Assembly (NCBI GenBank): GCA_963752565.1
Contig: CAVVZC010000006.1
Span: 310,001 to 374,000, forward strand
Source: UBA11574 sp963752565
GTDB lineage: Bacteria > Desulfobacterota > Desulfobacteria > Desulfobacterales > UBA11574
Direction: 5' to 3'
DNA length: 64,000 nt
Position numbers and translations under genes: made by a program. Below, piece by piece: positions 1 through 9,193 of this stretch. The notes under the pieces are model-generated. The model was not told where the DNA came from. It saw only the letters and a program-made list of their open reading frames with translations, and did not search any database. Within the stretch, counting starts at the first letter, position 1, and each line of letters opens with the position of its first letter.

Positions 1-127
1 TACCGGCGTAAATGGTGAGGTTGCCGGCAAGGTGCAATATTAGAAAAACACAGAAAAAAAGGCCGGTAACCGCCATCAGCAACTTTTTCCCAACGGAAGT
101 CCACAAGGTATTGGTGAACCAATTCAT
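1..127 (-). CDS. sdhC: Succinate dehydrogenase/fumarate reductase cytochrome b subunit (partial, N-terminus only)
   Basis: Read on the minus strand, an ATG at 127-125 opens a frame that runs off the left edge. A GGAGG-type ribosome site lies just upstream. The 42 visible residues begin MNWFTNTLWTSVGKKLLMAV and continue into a hydrophobic helix and a HLAGNLTIYAG stretch. This is the characteristic N-terminus of the diheme cytochrome b of Bacillus/Wolinella-type succinate:quinone oxidoreductases; the His in HLAGN is a candidate axial haem ligand. The protein would sit in the inner membrane and link quinone to the flavoprotein and iron-sulfur subunits, whose genes should lie beyond the left edge. 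The fragment is too short to tell whether it belongs to a dehydrogenase or a reductase. Confidence 0.8.
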   Translation of the reverse strand, partial: MNWFTNTLWTSVGKKLLMAVTGLFFCVFLILHLAGNLTIYAG

Positions 128-184
128 TTTGTCCTCCGACTTTTTAAAAACATCGTAGTTATTTGGAAACCTAAAGAAAAAAAA

Positions 185-754
185 CTATTCATTTTTATTT
201 GGGCTGTCAACATAATTCTCAAGCCACCAGGCATCCCATTCTGTTTTCATAATATTTTGGGCGATGGCCTGACCGGTTATGGTCTCCAAACGCTTTAAAG
301 CGAAGGGAAGCCACTTTTTGGGGGGGGCGTATCCGATGTCGGAGAGTGCTTTTAAATCCAAAATCAGGGCCAACTGATCTGCATCATGTGCCAGTTTGGA
401 CTCTAATGATCGACGTTCATTAAATTCCGTGATCAGATCAGCGAGTGTTGCACCAAACGGTAAATTCTTGGTAATATGCCTTAACGCTTTATTTTCATTT
501 GCCGTCACATATTTTTTCTGGACGTAATTCAGGTCGCCGGTTTTTGCTTCCGGAAGATCGTGGACCAGACACATGGCAATGAGTCTGAACGCATCCACAT
601 CAGGCTCCATTTGAGCCATGACAAACCCAATGAATGAAACACTAAATGAATGTTCGGCCACGGATTCCTTGCCTGCACCCAGAAAATGGTAGCCCGACCT
701 GGGGATATTTTTTAACATGTTTGCTTGAAACAGTAGATTTGCGATATTTTTCAT
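185..754 (-). CDS. HD-domain hydrolase (YfbR/HDDC2-like)
   Basis: This 189-residue protein is a stand-alone HD-domain phosphohydrolase. H35 lies in an AEHSF motif, H65-D66 in VHDLPEAKTGD, and an acidic DAD motif follows near residue 124. Together these give the metal ligands expected of the HD superfamily. Length and motif spacing fit the HDDC2/YfbR group, whose members hydrolyse deoxynucleoside 5'-monophosphates; the exact substrate here is inferred from the family. The gene ends 57 bases before sdhC on the same strand, so the two could share a transcript, although no functional link is obvious. Confidence 0.75.
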   Translation of the reverse strand: MKNIANLLFQANMLKNIPRSGYHFLGAGKESVAEHSFSVSFIGFVMAQMEPDVDAFRLIAMCLVHDLPEAKTGDLNYVQKKYVTANENKALRHITKNLPFGATLADLITEFNERRSLESKLAHDADQLALILDLKALSDIGYAPPKKWLPFALKRLETITGQAIAQNIMKTEWDAWWLENYVDSPNKNE

Positions 755-1249
755 ATAAGCACCCTTTCATTCTCAAACACTTACTCAAGTTTCGCACCCG
801 TTAACCCTACTGTGGCCATATCTGATGTCACTCGGATAGGTCTTAGTCAGGTTAATTTCAATAAAGGCGGCCCATGGCGATGATCCTTCTCTGCGAACAT
901 CGAGAAAAAAAATGACCATGTTATGAGTTTACATAAAAATGTGGGTGCGAACCTCGAATTATTAAAAAAATAAAGAATTCCATTTTCAGCTTTTATGTGT
1001 ATTTGCAGGTTGTTCCAAAAGCAACCTAAAAATGAATGAAAATCGCCGGAATCACCAAATTTCTTGACACCAAAACCAGGTTCATATAGTTCAGGGATCA
1101 AGGTGTTCGTATTTGTTAAATCGTCCCGGTGTGCCTGCAAAAAGAAACATTATTTAAATAGTGCCCATCCATAAATCTATATTGGGCACAATTAAGTTTT
1201 CAATAATGATTTATTATAATACAATTTTATAAACCCAGGGAGTTTTTAC
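755..1249. other. Intergenic region between divergent HD gene and tolQ
   Basis: I see no convincing gene in this stretch. A minus-strand open frame at 847-1140 has no recognisable domain and no good ribosome site. The left part holds one end of the dispersed CTCAAGTTTCGCACCC repeat at 783-799 and a degraded opposite end (GGGTGCGAACCTCGA) near 943-957, so an old diverged copy may span about 783-958. The right part is AT-rich, with a TATAAT at 1215-1220 that may serve as a -10 box for tolQ, but there is no good -35. A GGGAG ribosome site precedes the tolQ ATG. Confidence 0.4.
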
Positions 1250-1969
1250 ATGAATTCTACAAATATCGACATATTCAATATGATAATGCATGCCGGCCCA
1301 ATGGTTAAATTTGTGCTGCTTCTTTTGCTATTTTTTTCTATCACATCGTGGGCAATCATGATCATGAAATATCGCTATATTAAAAAGGCATTTTCTCAAT
1401 CTTCTGAATTCATTGATTTTTTTTGGAAGAGCAGGAATCTTTCCAACGCGTTTTCCAAAGCCAAGCAACTGCGCGGCAGCCCTGTTGCCAGAATTTTTCG
1501 CGTAGGGTATGCGGAACTTAAAAATCTGAGCCGTTCCGGTACTTCCAAGAAACAGGAATCGAAACGTTCAACAGAAAGCGAAAACACATCTTTGAGCGCA
1601 AGATTTACGGGAATCGACAACGTTAAACGCGCACTGCGCCGGGCGATTAACAGTGAAACGACCCGTATGATTCGAATGGTTCCTTTCCTCGCAACAACCG
1701 GAAACACAGCACCTTTCATCGGATTATTTGGGACCGTGTGGGGTATTATGAGTTCTTTTCATGGTATCGGACTTAAAGGTTCCGCCAGTCTTGCTGCCGT
1801 AGCTCCGGGAATTTCAGAAGCACTTGTGGCAACAGCGGCCGGATTGGCTGCTGCAATTCCTGCTGTCATCGCATTTAATCATTTTATGCAAAAGATAAGA
1901 ATTATCGAATCTGAACTGCAAAATTTTTCCGCAGATTTCCTAAATATTATTGAGCGTGATATAATGTAA
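1250..1969 (+). CDS. tolQ: Tol-Pal system inner-membrane proton channel subunit TolQ
   Basis: TolQ belongs to the MotA/TolQ/ExbB family. With TolR it forms the proton-driven motor that energises the Tol-Pal system, which constricts the outer membrane during division. The 239-residue protein has a first membrane helix near residues 17-40 (FVLLLLLFFSITSWAIMIM). Two more lie near 145-170 and 190-212, including the conserved TAPFIGLFGTVWGIM and LVATAAGLAAAIPAV signatures around the channel. The start ATG follows a GGGAG site. It is the first gene of a complete tolQRAB-pal-cpoB operon, with tolR 18 bases downstream. Confidence 0.95.
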   Translation: MNSTNIDIFNMIMHAGPMVKFVLLLLLFFSITSWAIMIMKYRYIKKAFSQSSEFIDFFWKSRNLSNAFSKAKQLRGSPVARIFRVGYAELKNLSRSGTSKKQESKRSTESENTSLSARFTGIDNVKRALRRAINSETTRMIRMVPFLATTGNTAPFIGLFGTVWGIMSSFHGIGLKGSASLAAVAPGISEALVATAAGLAAAIPAVIAFNHFMQKIRIIESELQNFSADFLNIIERDIM

Positions 1970-1987
1970 CCCCCAAGGAGAAATACA

Positions 1988-2410
1988 ATGGCATTCGGAT
2001 CCGACAGCGATCGCCTGATATCTGATATTAATGTAACACCGTTTGTTGATGTTATGCTCGTTCTTTTGGTTATTTTTATGGTCACCGCACCTATGATGAT
2101 GCAGGGCGTGGACGTTGCTCTTCCTGAAACCACCTCACAGCCGCTTGCTGCAAAAAAAGAGAACCTCGTCATCACCATCAACAACCAAAACCAAATATTT
2201 ATTAACACTTATCAGGTTGATATCGATTTTCTTCAGGAGAAACTAAAAAAAATATTGGAAGGTCGAGATAGCCGGGAGGTCTATCTTCGGGCTGACCGGG
2301 AAATATCTTACGGATTTGTCGTTCGTGTTATGGCCGAGATAAAATCAGCAGGGGTTGACAAGCTGGGCATGGTGACGGAACCGATTAGTGAAAAAAAGAA
2401 AGGTCAGTAA
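1988..2410 (+). CDS. tolR: Tol-Pal system inner-membrane protein TolR
   Basis: TolR is an ExbD/TolR-family protein of 140 residues: a short cytoplasmic N-terminus, one membrane helix near residues 19-38, and a periplasmic domain. The ISDINVTPFVDVMLVLLVIFM segment contains the conserved Asp (VDVMLV) thought to carry protons with TolQ. The periplasmic part has the usual PQT-like fold signature ending in a conserved DKLGMVTEP motif. An AAGGAG site precedes the ATG. It lies between tolQ and tolA with short gaps, so the three are surely co-transcribed. Confidence 0.95.
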   Translation: MAFGSDSDRLISDINVTPFVDVMLVLLVIFMVTAPMMMQGVDVALPETTSQPLAAKKENLVITINNQNQIFINTYQVDIDFLQEKLKKILEGRDSREVYLRADREISYGFVVRVMAEIKSAGVDKLGMVTEPISEKKKGQ

Positions 2411-2427
2411 CAAAAAGCAATAAACTG

Positions 2428-3294
2428 ATGAACAAAAGAACATATCCTCAAACTTACCAAGACGAGGAAAACGAGCGCCGGAAATTTTTTTCTAATTTTG
2501 CTGTTTCTCTTTTATGCCATCTGCTTTTTTTCGTTATTTTGTTTTTTGCTCCCGGCTATGCTACCGATAGAAACCCCTCTCTTTCGGTCATAAATGTCAG
2601 CCTTGTGACATTACCTTCACAGAACAATGCACCGTTACCTGCTGAATTTAAAACACAAACTGAAGTTGTAAAAAAGGACCAAAAGGCAACGATTTCTTCT
2701 AAAACAATTCCGAAACCCGATCACAAATCCCCAGAATCGATATCTTTGAAGCCAAAGAAAAAAAAGGTGAAACAATCTCTTAAGAAAAAAACATTCAAAA
2801 CTGACAGGGTTGTTAAAAGTGCCATCAGCCGAATTGAAAAAGACGTCGAAGAATCGAGACCCGATCAGGTCAATAAGGCCATCGCCCGACTGAAAGATCA
2901 AGTCGAAAAGACCGGTCCCCCGAAATTGATCAAACAGCAGGATACAAAAGGAAAAGGCCCCCCCGGCGGAACCGCCACCGGGAGTAAAAAAGATTTGGAA
3001 CTCATGGTTATATATCAGGTCGAAATAGCCTTTCGGATTCAAAAAAACTGGTCATTCAACAAGCAACTGGCCGGAGGTCGTACGGATCTTGAAGCATGGG
3101 CAGCGATCAAAGTCATGCCGAACGGCGAAATAAAGGATACATGGTTTGATAAGAGATCCGGCAACAGCTATTTTGATGAACAGGCAAAAAAAGCAATTTT
3201 AAAGTCGAATCCGCTTCCACCCCTTCCAAAAGGGTATTTTCGCCCATATTTTGAAGCCGGTTTTCACTTTACGCCTTCAGGTATTAATCAATAA
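2428..3294 (+). CDS. tolA: TolA-like protein, TonB family C-terminus
   Basis: This 288-residue protein has the TolA layout. A short cytoplasmic N-terminus leads to one membrane helix near residues 25-44. A long Lys/Pro/Glu-rich periplasmic spacer covers about 60-190, and a folded C-terminal TonB/TolA domain follows (ARI-type core around FRIQKNWSF, then IKVMPNGEIKDTWF and an FDEQAKKAI segment). It would transmit motor force from TolQR to TolB and Pal across the periplasm. The spacer is basic and shorter than in E. coli TolA. Its place between tolR and tolB makes the assignment secure despite low conservation in the middle. Confidence 0.88.
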   Translation: MNKRTYPQTYQDEENERRKFFSNFAVSLLCHLLFFVILFFAPGYATDRNPSLSVINVSLVTLPSQNNAPLPAEFKTQTEVVKKDQKATISSKTIPKPDHKSPESISLKPKKKKVKQSLKKKTFKTDRVVKSAISRIEKDVEESRPDQVNKAIARLKDQVEKTGPPKLIKQQDTKGKGPPGGTATGSKKDLELMVIYQVEIAFRIQKNWSFNKQLAGGRTDLEAWAAIKVMPNGEIKDTWFDKRSGNSYFDEQAKKAILKSNPLPPLPKGYFRPYFEAGFHFTPSGINQ

Positions 3295-3371
3295 TTTGTG
3301 TTTAAGGAACACGGTTTGCAGGACGTGAAAAAAGACGTTACATTTGAGGATTAAAGGAGTTTGCTTCTGTT

Positions 3372-4694
3372 ATGAAATGTTGCCGAACATTGATCGCTGG
3401 GTTGGTTACATCAATATTTTTTCTGGCGATACCCGGAGTGTCGCTGGCTGGATATGATTATATCGACATCACCCAACCTTATCTAAGAAAACTTCCGATT
3501 GCGGTTCCTTTTTTCAAAAAAATATCCACTGGAGATGATGCTGCACAGCTGTCGAGAACATTATCTGATTTACTTGGTAACACGCTTGATTTTACAGGAT
3601 ATTTTAAAATTATGAACAGAGAAGCTTTCCTTGCAGATCCGCAAACGGATGCCGGTTTTGCCAATGTCATTTTTCACGACTGGACCAGTATCGGAGCGGA
3701 GCTTCTGGTTACCGGCGGTGTGTTGGCAAAAGACAATTTGCTCGAGATTGAACTTCGGCTCTACGACACCTTTAAAGAAAAACTGTTGGTTGCAAAAAGA
3801 TATAAAGGAGGGATTAGTGATCAGAGAAGAATCATCCGTCGTTTCTGTAGCGATGTGATTTATAGTCTGACCGGCAACCATGGTATTTTTGACACTGAAA
3901 TTGCATTTGTTTCAACAAGTTCTGGTACCAAGGAAATTTATATCTGTGAATTTGATGGATATAACGCCAGAAGGGTGACACACGCCAAAAGTATTACCCT
4001 CAATCCTGCATGGTCATCGGACGGGAATTGGATTGCTTATACCTCATATGCCAGGGGCAAACCCGATCTTTACATAAAACATTTAAAAGAAAAACGTGGA
4101 ACGGTGGTTTCGAAAAAGGGGCTTAACATAACGCCTGCCTGGCTTCCAAACAAGTTCGAACTGTCGGCGACACTTTCATTTTCGGGTGATCCGGAAATTT
4201 ATTTATTGACCGGAACCGGGAAAGTTATTAAAAGATTGACCAGTAACAAAGGTATTGATGTATCACCCACTTGGTCTCCAGATGGTAAAAACATGGCCTT
4301 TGTTTCAAAAAGATCCGGAACCCCACAAATTCACGTGAAAAATTTAGATTCCGGTCAGGTAAATAGATTGACGTTTCAGGGACGCTATAACACTCAGCCC
4401 AGCTGGTCACCCAACGGAGATAAAATCGCATATTCCAGCATGGAAGGGGGTCGAAACAATGTCTTCGTGATTGGTATTGATGGTCAGGGTCCGATTCAAT
4501 TGACACACAACGAAGGCGATAACGAGTCACCGTCCTGGTCTCCGGACGGGAACCTTATCGTTTTTAGTTCAACACGGGAAGGGCCTTCCAGAATCTATGT
4601 CATGACAAGCTACGGAACCGACCAGAGACGGTTGCTTACCTTAAAAGGCCAGCAGACACAACCAAAATGGTCACCAAGAATGACCCGAAAATAA
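3372..4694 (+). CDS. tolB: Tol-Pal system periplasmic beta-propeller TolB
   Basis: TolB is the soluble periplasmic partner of Pal and TolA. The 440-residue protein starts with a Sec signal peptide ending near residue 27 (PGVSLAG). An N-terminal alpha/beta domain follows to about residue 165. Six propeller repeats then carry the WSPDG/WSPNG signature typical of WD40-like PD40 repeats (PAWSSDGNWIAY, PTWSPDGKNMAF, PSWSPNGDKIAY, PSWSPDGNLIVF and a terminal PKWSP). Length is normal for the family. It is followed by pal after a 157-base gap that could hold an internal promoter. Confidence 0.95.
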   Translation: MKCCRTLIAGLVTSIFFLAIPGVSLAGYDYIDITQPYLRKLPIAVPFFKKISTGDDAAQLSRTLSDLLGNTLDFTGYFKIMNREAFLADPQTDAGFANVIFHDWTSIGAELLVTGGVLAKDNLLEIELRLYDTFKEKLLVAKRYKGGISDQRRIIRRFCSDVIYSLTGNHGIFDTEIAFVSTSSGTKEIYICEFDGYNARRVTHAKSITLNPAWSSDGNWIAYTSYARGKPDLYIKHLKEKRGTVVSKKGLNITPAWLPNKFELSATLSFSGDPEIYLLTGTGKVIKRLTSNKGIDVSPTWSPDGKNMAFVSKRSGTPQIHVKNLDSGQVNRLTFQGRYNTQPSWSPNGDKIAYSSMEGGRNNVFVIGIDGQGPIQLTHNEGDNESPSWSPDGNLIVFSSTREGPSRIYVMTSYGTDQRRLLTLKGQQTQPKWSPRMTRK

Positions 4695-4851
4695 AATTTG
4701 TGAATTCATTAAAAATTTAATGTAACACGATAAATATGAGTCTATGTCTTGCTTCTACATTCGAAAATTGTTAATCTTTTGTATTAGAGCAATACATCGT
4801 TTAGATTTTTACCACTAAACACACAATTAAGGAACTGAAAAGGAGGCAACA

Positions 4852-5409
4852 ATGCGAAAAAAATTATGGATCATTTTGGCTCTGGCATTTATTATCCCCG
4901 GGTTGCTGTTCACCGCTTCATGTGCAAAAAAGGCTGTAAAGGATGATGCTACTTTAGCACAGGCCGAAGGTGATGAGGCTGCTGAAAAAGCCAAACAGGA
5001 AGAGTTGGCGAGACAGCGGGCGATTGAAGAAGAACGACTCAAGGAAGAAGCAAGGCTTAAGCAAGAGGCCAGGGACATGTTCCTAAATGATGACATCTTT
5101 TTTGAATTCGATAGTTCCATTTTAACCTCAGAGGCACAGCTAATGTTAAAGAAAAAAGCAGAATGGCTCCAGAATAATCCTGAAGCGATGTCAACCATTG
5201 AGGGGCACTGTGATGATCGAGGTACCAATGAATATAACCTTGCATTGGGAGATAGACGTGCAACAAGTACAAAGACTTTTTTGGTTGACCTTGGAATTTC
5301 AGCATCACGCCTAACCACCATAAGCTATGGTGAAGAGCGTCCGGTGGATCTCGGACAGAATGAAGATGCCTGGGCAAAGAACAGGAGATGCCACTTTACC
5401 ACAAATTAA
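4852..5409 (+). CDS. pal: Peptidoglycan-associated lipoprotein Pal
   Basis: Pal anchors the outer membrane to peptidoglycan and is recruited by TolB. The 185-residue precursor has a lipoprotein signal with the lipobox ending TASC, so Cys24 should be lipidated. A charged Glu/Lys/Arg-rich linker covers about residues 40-75. The OmpA-like domain follows, with FFEFDSSIL, the EGHCDDRGTNEYNLALGDRRA peptidoglycan-binding motif, and a C-terminal NRRCHF. An AAAAGGAGG site sits eight bases before the ATG. Everything matches Pal in size and order. Confidence 0.95.
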   Translation: MRKKLWIILALAFIIPGLLFTASCAKKAVKDDATLAQAEGDEAAEKAKQEELARQRAIEEERLKEEARLKQEARDMFLNDDIFFEFDSSILTSEAQLMLKKKAEWLQNNPEAMSTIEGHCDDRGTNEYNLALGDRRATSTKTFLVDLGISASRLTTISYGEERPVDLGQNEDAWAKNRRCHFTTN

Positions 5410-5478
5410 ATTACCAATAAGTACATAAGATATTCGACATAAGTCTTGTGAATAGACATGGCACCGAAACCTTTTCAA

Positions 5479-5614
5479 AAGTGCCTTAAGTTTGAAGTGA
5501 TCTAAAGTGCCTATTTATCCCGTATTAAACGGGGAAGTTGAGGTAGCGCTTACGCGCTGTCATCAAAATAAAATTGCCAAAATATCCCTTAACTTTAGAT
5601 CACTTTAGGCACTT
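5479..5614. repeat. Imperfect inverted repeat element after pal
   Basis: The right arm CTTTAGATCACTTTAGGCACTT at 5593-5614 is mirrored by AAGTGCCT and AGTGATCTAAAG within 5479-5507. The left arm carries about seven extra bases between the two halves. Similarity continues outward (TTTTCAAAAGTGCC against GGCACTTGAAACTT). The inner part contains a GCGCTTACGCGC mini-palindrome. The element fills most of the 405-base gap between pal and cpoB. It could be a small mobile palindrome or a bulky transcription attenuator. Confidence 0.6.
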
Positions 5615-5814
5615 GAAACTTGTTCTGTCTTGATTGCAAAGACATTATTTCAATAAAGATGTCATGCAAGTTTTGAACTCCTGAGCAACCTGAACAGATT
5701 AATTTTTAAGATCAATTACATTTAACCTGAAAAAGGATATCGAGATATTTGATTGACACCGCTATTATCCCAATATACCCCACAGGGGTGGAGCCCTTTA
5801 AGTGTAATCCTGCC

Positions 5815-6681
5815 ATGAAAAAAAAGATATTCATTTTCTTGCTATGTTCGATCATATTGTCCGGATGCGCACTGCAACGGGATGTAGTGACGCTGGATGA
5901 TCGACTGGTTCAAGCAGAACAACGCTATACGGAAGCAGAACAAAAAAATAAAAAACTTGAAACAACATTAGAGGAATACCGTAATGCTCGTGAGCAGTAT
6001 GACCAAGAGCTTAGAAGCAAAACTGCAGGCCAAAATGCAACCCTCGATCAACTCCAGGAAGAAATCAGGATATTAAAAGGAAAACTTGAAGAGACAGATT
6101 ATTTATTGAATCAGAAAATAAACGCATTCGCAGAATTATCCGAAAAAAGAGAGCTTAAATTAACAAGCATTGATAAGACCGCAAGTTTAAATAAAGACCG
6201 TATTAAACGTCTGGAGCAGTATCTGAATTTTGAATCAACAGCACGTATTCAAAAAAGGAAGCCGGTTTCAAATAAAACATCCGGAAAACGAGTCAAACAT
6301 AAACTTTCGGAAAATGATGCATACAGTTCTGCAAAACAGGCATATGATAAAGGTGATTTTACCACCGCCCGAGAAGGATTCCAAAAATTACTAAAAGAAT
6401 TCCCCAAGTCCAAAAACGCTGACAACGCCCAGTTTTGGATCGGCGAAATCTACTATCGTGAAAAATGGTATGAGAAAGCGATCTTGGAATATCAGAAGGT
6501 CATCGAAAAATACCCAAAAGGGAATAAAGTGACGGCTTCACTTTTAAAACAGGGGTTTGCCTTTTTTAATTTGGGAGATAAATCAAATGCGCGTCTGATT
6601 TTATCAGAACTTATTAAAAAATATCCAAAATCAAATGAGGCAAAAATTGCCGAACGCAAATTAAAAGGAATTAAACCTTGA
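5815..6681 (+). CDS. cpoB: Tol-Pal accessory protein CpoB (YbgF), lipoprotein with TPR domain
   Basis: The chosen ATG at 5815 gives a 288-residue protein beginning MKKKIFIFLLCSIILSGCAL, a clear lipoprotein signal (LSGC). A TTG 66 bases earlier would bury this signal and is rejected. A coiled-coil segment spans roughly residues 25-130. The C-terminal 120 residues are TPR-like repeats (YSSAKQAYDKGDFTTAREGF, AQFWIGEIYYREKWYEKAI, GFAFFNLGDKSNARLIL), as in YbgF/CpoB, which coordinates outer-membrane constriction with PBP1B in E. coli. It closes the tol-pal operon. The lipobox is unlike E. coli CpoB, which is a soluble periplasmic protein. Confidence 0.85.
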   Translation: MKKKIFIFLLCSIILSGCALQRDVVTLDDRLVQAEQRYTEAEQKNKKLETTLEEYRNAREQYDQELRSKTAGQNATLDQLQEEIRILKGKLEETDYLLNQKINAFAELSEKRELKLTSIDKTASLNKDRIKRLEQYLNFESTARIQKRKPVSNKTSGKRVKHKLSENDAYSSAKQAYDKGDFTTAREGFQKLLKEFPKSKNADNAQFWIGEIYYREKWYEKAILEYQKVIEKYPKGNKVTASLLKQGFAFFNLGDKSNARLILSELIKKYPKSNEAKIAERKLKGIKP

Positions 6682-6790
6682 CGGGTTGTTGCTTGATACC
6701 AGATGCTGGATTCAGGATATATGATACAAAAATCACGAACCGTATCTCTCCCTTGATACCCGGCATTTTGCATCAAGAAAAGAGCATGGA

Positions 6791-7330
6791 ATGATAAAAG
6801 TTATCGGTGTTGATCCAGGCCTATCTGCAACGGGTGTTGGAATTGTCAGAGGAATGGGATTCAAAGTTGATGGCTTCTCCTTCGGTAGTATTCATACCTC
6901 AAAAAATCTTCCTTTACCGAGCCGCCTTGATCAAATCTTTTCAAATCTTCTTACGGTTTTAAAGGACGAAAAGCCTGACCTTATGGTTGTGGAAGATGTA
7001 TTTTCCGTTGAAAAATTTCCGAATGCCGGAATTGCATTAGGAAAAGTTACGGGTGTTATCCTCCTTGCAGGATGCCGGATGGAGGTACCTGTCATCGAAG
7101 TTCCCGTTCGTGAATCCAAACAGGTATTGACCGGAAACGGCAATGCAACTAAAATGCAGCTTGAAAAAGCCGTTAGAAGTTTATTAAACCTGGCAACGCC
7201 TATCCGTCCTTACCACGCCTCTGATGCAATGGGTTTGGCGCTTTTGGGATTATTCCGTTACAATGATCGCTCCGCGCAAAGGACACCGTACAAAAGGGAA
7301 AAAACAAAGTGCAATGATCGGTTATCTTGA
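6791..7330 (+). CDS. ruvC: Holliday junction resolvase RuvC
   Basis: RuvC is the endonuclease that cuts Holliday junctions. The 179-residue protein has the RNase-H-like fold. The first catalytic Asp is D8 (IGVDPGLSATG), followed by Glu in DLMVVEDVFS. The third site is HASDAMGLAL near residue 147. A conserved region around ESKQVLTGNGNATKMQ is the usual RuvC substrate-binding segment. The gene overlaps ruvA by 17 bases, giving the common ruvCAB order. Confidence 0.95.
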   Translation: MIKVIGVDPGLSATGVGIVRGMGFKVDGFSFGSIHTSKNLPLPSRLDQIFSNLLTVLKDEKPDLMVVEDVFSVEKFPNAGIALGKVTGVILLAGCRMEVPVIEVPVRESKQVLTGNGNATKMQLEKAVRSLLNLATPIRPYHASDAMGLALLGLFRYNDRSAQRTPYKREKTKCNDRLS

Positions 7331-7934
7331 GGGAAAACTATTAAGAAAGGGGGATGATCGGATACTTGTTTTGGCAAACCAGGTTGGATATGAAGTTTTG
7401 CTTCCTGCATTTGTAATGAATACCTTTAAGGCAAAGTCAGTGGGCGATCCGGTCTCTATATATATCTATCACCAGCAAACAGAACGGCAACCGAAGCCGG
7501 TTCTGATCGGTTTTAATCTTGAAGTCGAAAAGGAATTTTTTCAATATTTCATTTCTGTTGAAGCCATCGGTGCCTTGAAGGCTGTTAAAGCCTTAGATAT
7601 ACCTGTTCGTGATATCGCGAGAGCCATCGAATCGAAAAATGTTCACAAGCTTAAACAGTTAAAAGGTATCGGCGATCGTACAGCGCGTAAGATTATTGCC
7701 ACTCTTGAAGGGAAGATGGATAAATTTGCGCTCATCCGAAAGTCTCAAAAGGAAGAAATTCCCATCGTCGAGGATTTGTATCAACAGGTTCTTGATGTTC
7801 TTGTAAATCAGTTGGGTTACAAAATAAAAGAAGCAAAACAGATGATCACCGATGCCATGAAGCGGAACAGCAATATATCAACCCCGGAAGAGCTCTTTGA
7901 AGAAGTATACCGTGAGGAAGATGCTCGAAGCTGA
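7314..7934 (+). CDS. ruvA: Holliday junction branch migration protein RuvA
   Basis: RuvA binds four-way junctions and loads RuvB. The ATG at 7314 gives MIGYLEGKLLRKGDDRILV, the canonical RuvA start; a longer frame beginning at 7224 only reads through the ruvC end. The 206-residue protein has the N-terminal OB domain (to about residue 65) and tandem helix-hairpin-helix motifs with LKGIGDRTARKIIATLEGK near residues 108-128. A C-terminal domain III then contacts RuvB (VLDVLVNQLGYKIKEAKQMI). Confidence 0.95.
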   Translation: MIGYLEGKLLRKGDDRILVLANQVGYEVLLPAFVMNTFKAKSVGDPVSIYIYHQQTERQPKPVLIGFNLEVEKEFFQYFISVEAIGALKAVKALDIPVRDIARAIESKNVHKLKQLKGIGDRTARKIIATLEGKMDKFALIRKSQKEEIPIVEDLYQQVLDVLVNQLGYKIKEAKQMITDAMKRNSNISTPEELFEEVYREEDARS

Positions 7935-8004
7935 TCGGTAAGTTTTTATGATAAACTCAAGTTTAGCATCCCAATGAAAACTCCCCGACTCCTGAGTTAA
8001 GCAA

Positions 8005-9048
8005 ATGACGGATGACATACTAACACATTCTTCTGACAAACAGGGTATTCTTACAGGATCCTGCCTTCCGATGGATCAAGAGCCGGAGATTTTATCCTTA
8101 AGACCTGAACAATTTTCAGATTATGTCGGCCAAACTGAAGTTGTGGAAGCGCTTAAAATTGCAATTGAAGCAGCGATACAACGCGAAGAACCGGTTGATC
8201 ACATCCTCTTTCATGGACCACCCGGTCTTGGAAAAACCACATTGGCACACATTATCGCAAGTGAAATGGGGGGTAATCTTACATCATCGTCCGGCCCTTC
8301 ATTAGATAAAGGTGGAGATCTCATCGGTATTCTGACCCATTTAGAAGATAGGGACATCCTCTTCATCGACGAAATTCACAGAACACCCAAGATTGTCGAA
8401 GAATTCTTATACCCTGCCATGGAAGACTTTGCCGTGGACTTTGTATTTGACAAGGGGATGCATGCCCGCAGTCACAGGTACCGTTTGAATCGCTTTACAC
8501 TGGTTGGTGCTACCACCCGGGTGGGACTTTTATCTGCACCTTTGCGCGACCGGTTTGGTATCTTCAGAAGTCTTGATTTTTACAATCAAGCGGATTTGGC
8601 AAAAATCATTCGACGCTCGGCTGCTCTGCTGAAGGTCACGGTTGATGATGAAGGAGCAAACGAGCTTTCAAGTCGATCCAGAGGGACGCCACGTATTGTA
8701 AACAGGCTTCTTAAACGTGTTAGAGATTATTCACAGGTTCGGGCAGACGGAATCATTACAAAAAAAACCGTTGAGGCAGCGTTGATTCTGGAAGGTGTAG
8801 ATAATAAAGGCTTAACCGATCTTGACCGTAAATATCTGAAAACAATCATCGAATTTTATAAAGGCGGTCCTGTGGGAATTGAAGCCATCGCAGCAACCCT
8901 CCAGGAAGAAACAGATACGCTGGTGGATGTCATAGAACCTTATCTTTTAAAAATCGGGCTTGTCACAAGAACATCTTCAGGAAGAAAGGCTTCGGAAGCA
9001 GCGTACAAGCATCTCGAATTCAGCTTTCAGAAAAGAATGTTTCAATGA
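8005..9048 (+). CDS. ruvB: Holliday junction branch migration ATPase RuvB
   Basis: RuvB is the hexameric AAA+ motor of branch migration. The 347-residue protein carries Walker A HGPPGLGKTTLA near residue 70, Walker B ILFIDEIHR near 120, and sensor 1 GATTRVGLLSAPLRDRFG near 170. A winged-helix C-terminus contains GGPVGIEAIAATLQEE. It has about 20 extra N-terminal residues before the conserved LRPEQFSDYVGQ. The ribosome site is weak. It lies 70 bases after ruvA. Confidence 0.95.
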   Translation: MTDDILTHSSDKQGILTGSCLPMDQEPEILSLRPEQFSDYVGQTEVVEALKIAIEAAIQREEPVDHILFHGPPGLGKTTLAHIIASEMGGNLTSSSGPSLDKGGDLIGILTHLEDRDILFIDEIHRTPKIVEEFLYPAMEDFAVDFVFDKGMHARSHRYRLNRFTLVGATTRVGLLSAPLRDRFGIFRSLDFYNQADLAKIIRRSAALLKVTVDDEGANELSSRSRGTPRIVNRLLKRVRDYSQVRADGIITKKTVEAALILEGVDNKGLTDLDRKYLKTIIEFYKGGPVGIEAIAATLQEETDTLVDVIEPYLLKIGLVTRTSSGRKASEAAYKHLEFSFQKRMFQ

Positions 9049-9193
9049 TTGTTGGTTTCGTAATAAATTAAAATATGTAACTATTTAGGTTTTTGAAACA
9101 AATCGATGTTAAAGGCGCTTCAGGTATGATTAAATTTTCAAAAAGCTAAACGTTTACAAAAACGAATTCTTACGAAGCCATCACCACTTAATT

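Noticed and set aside
847..1140. 97-codon minus-strand open frame
   Set aside because: There is no ribosome site, no domain and it overlaps a degraded repeat; I treat it as chance.
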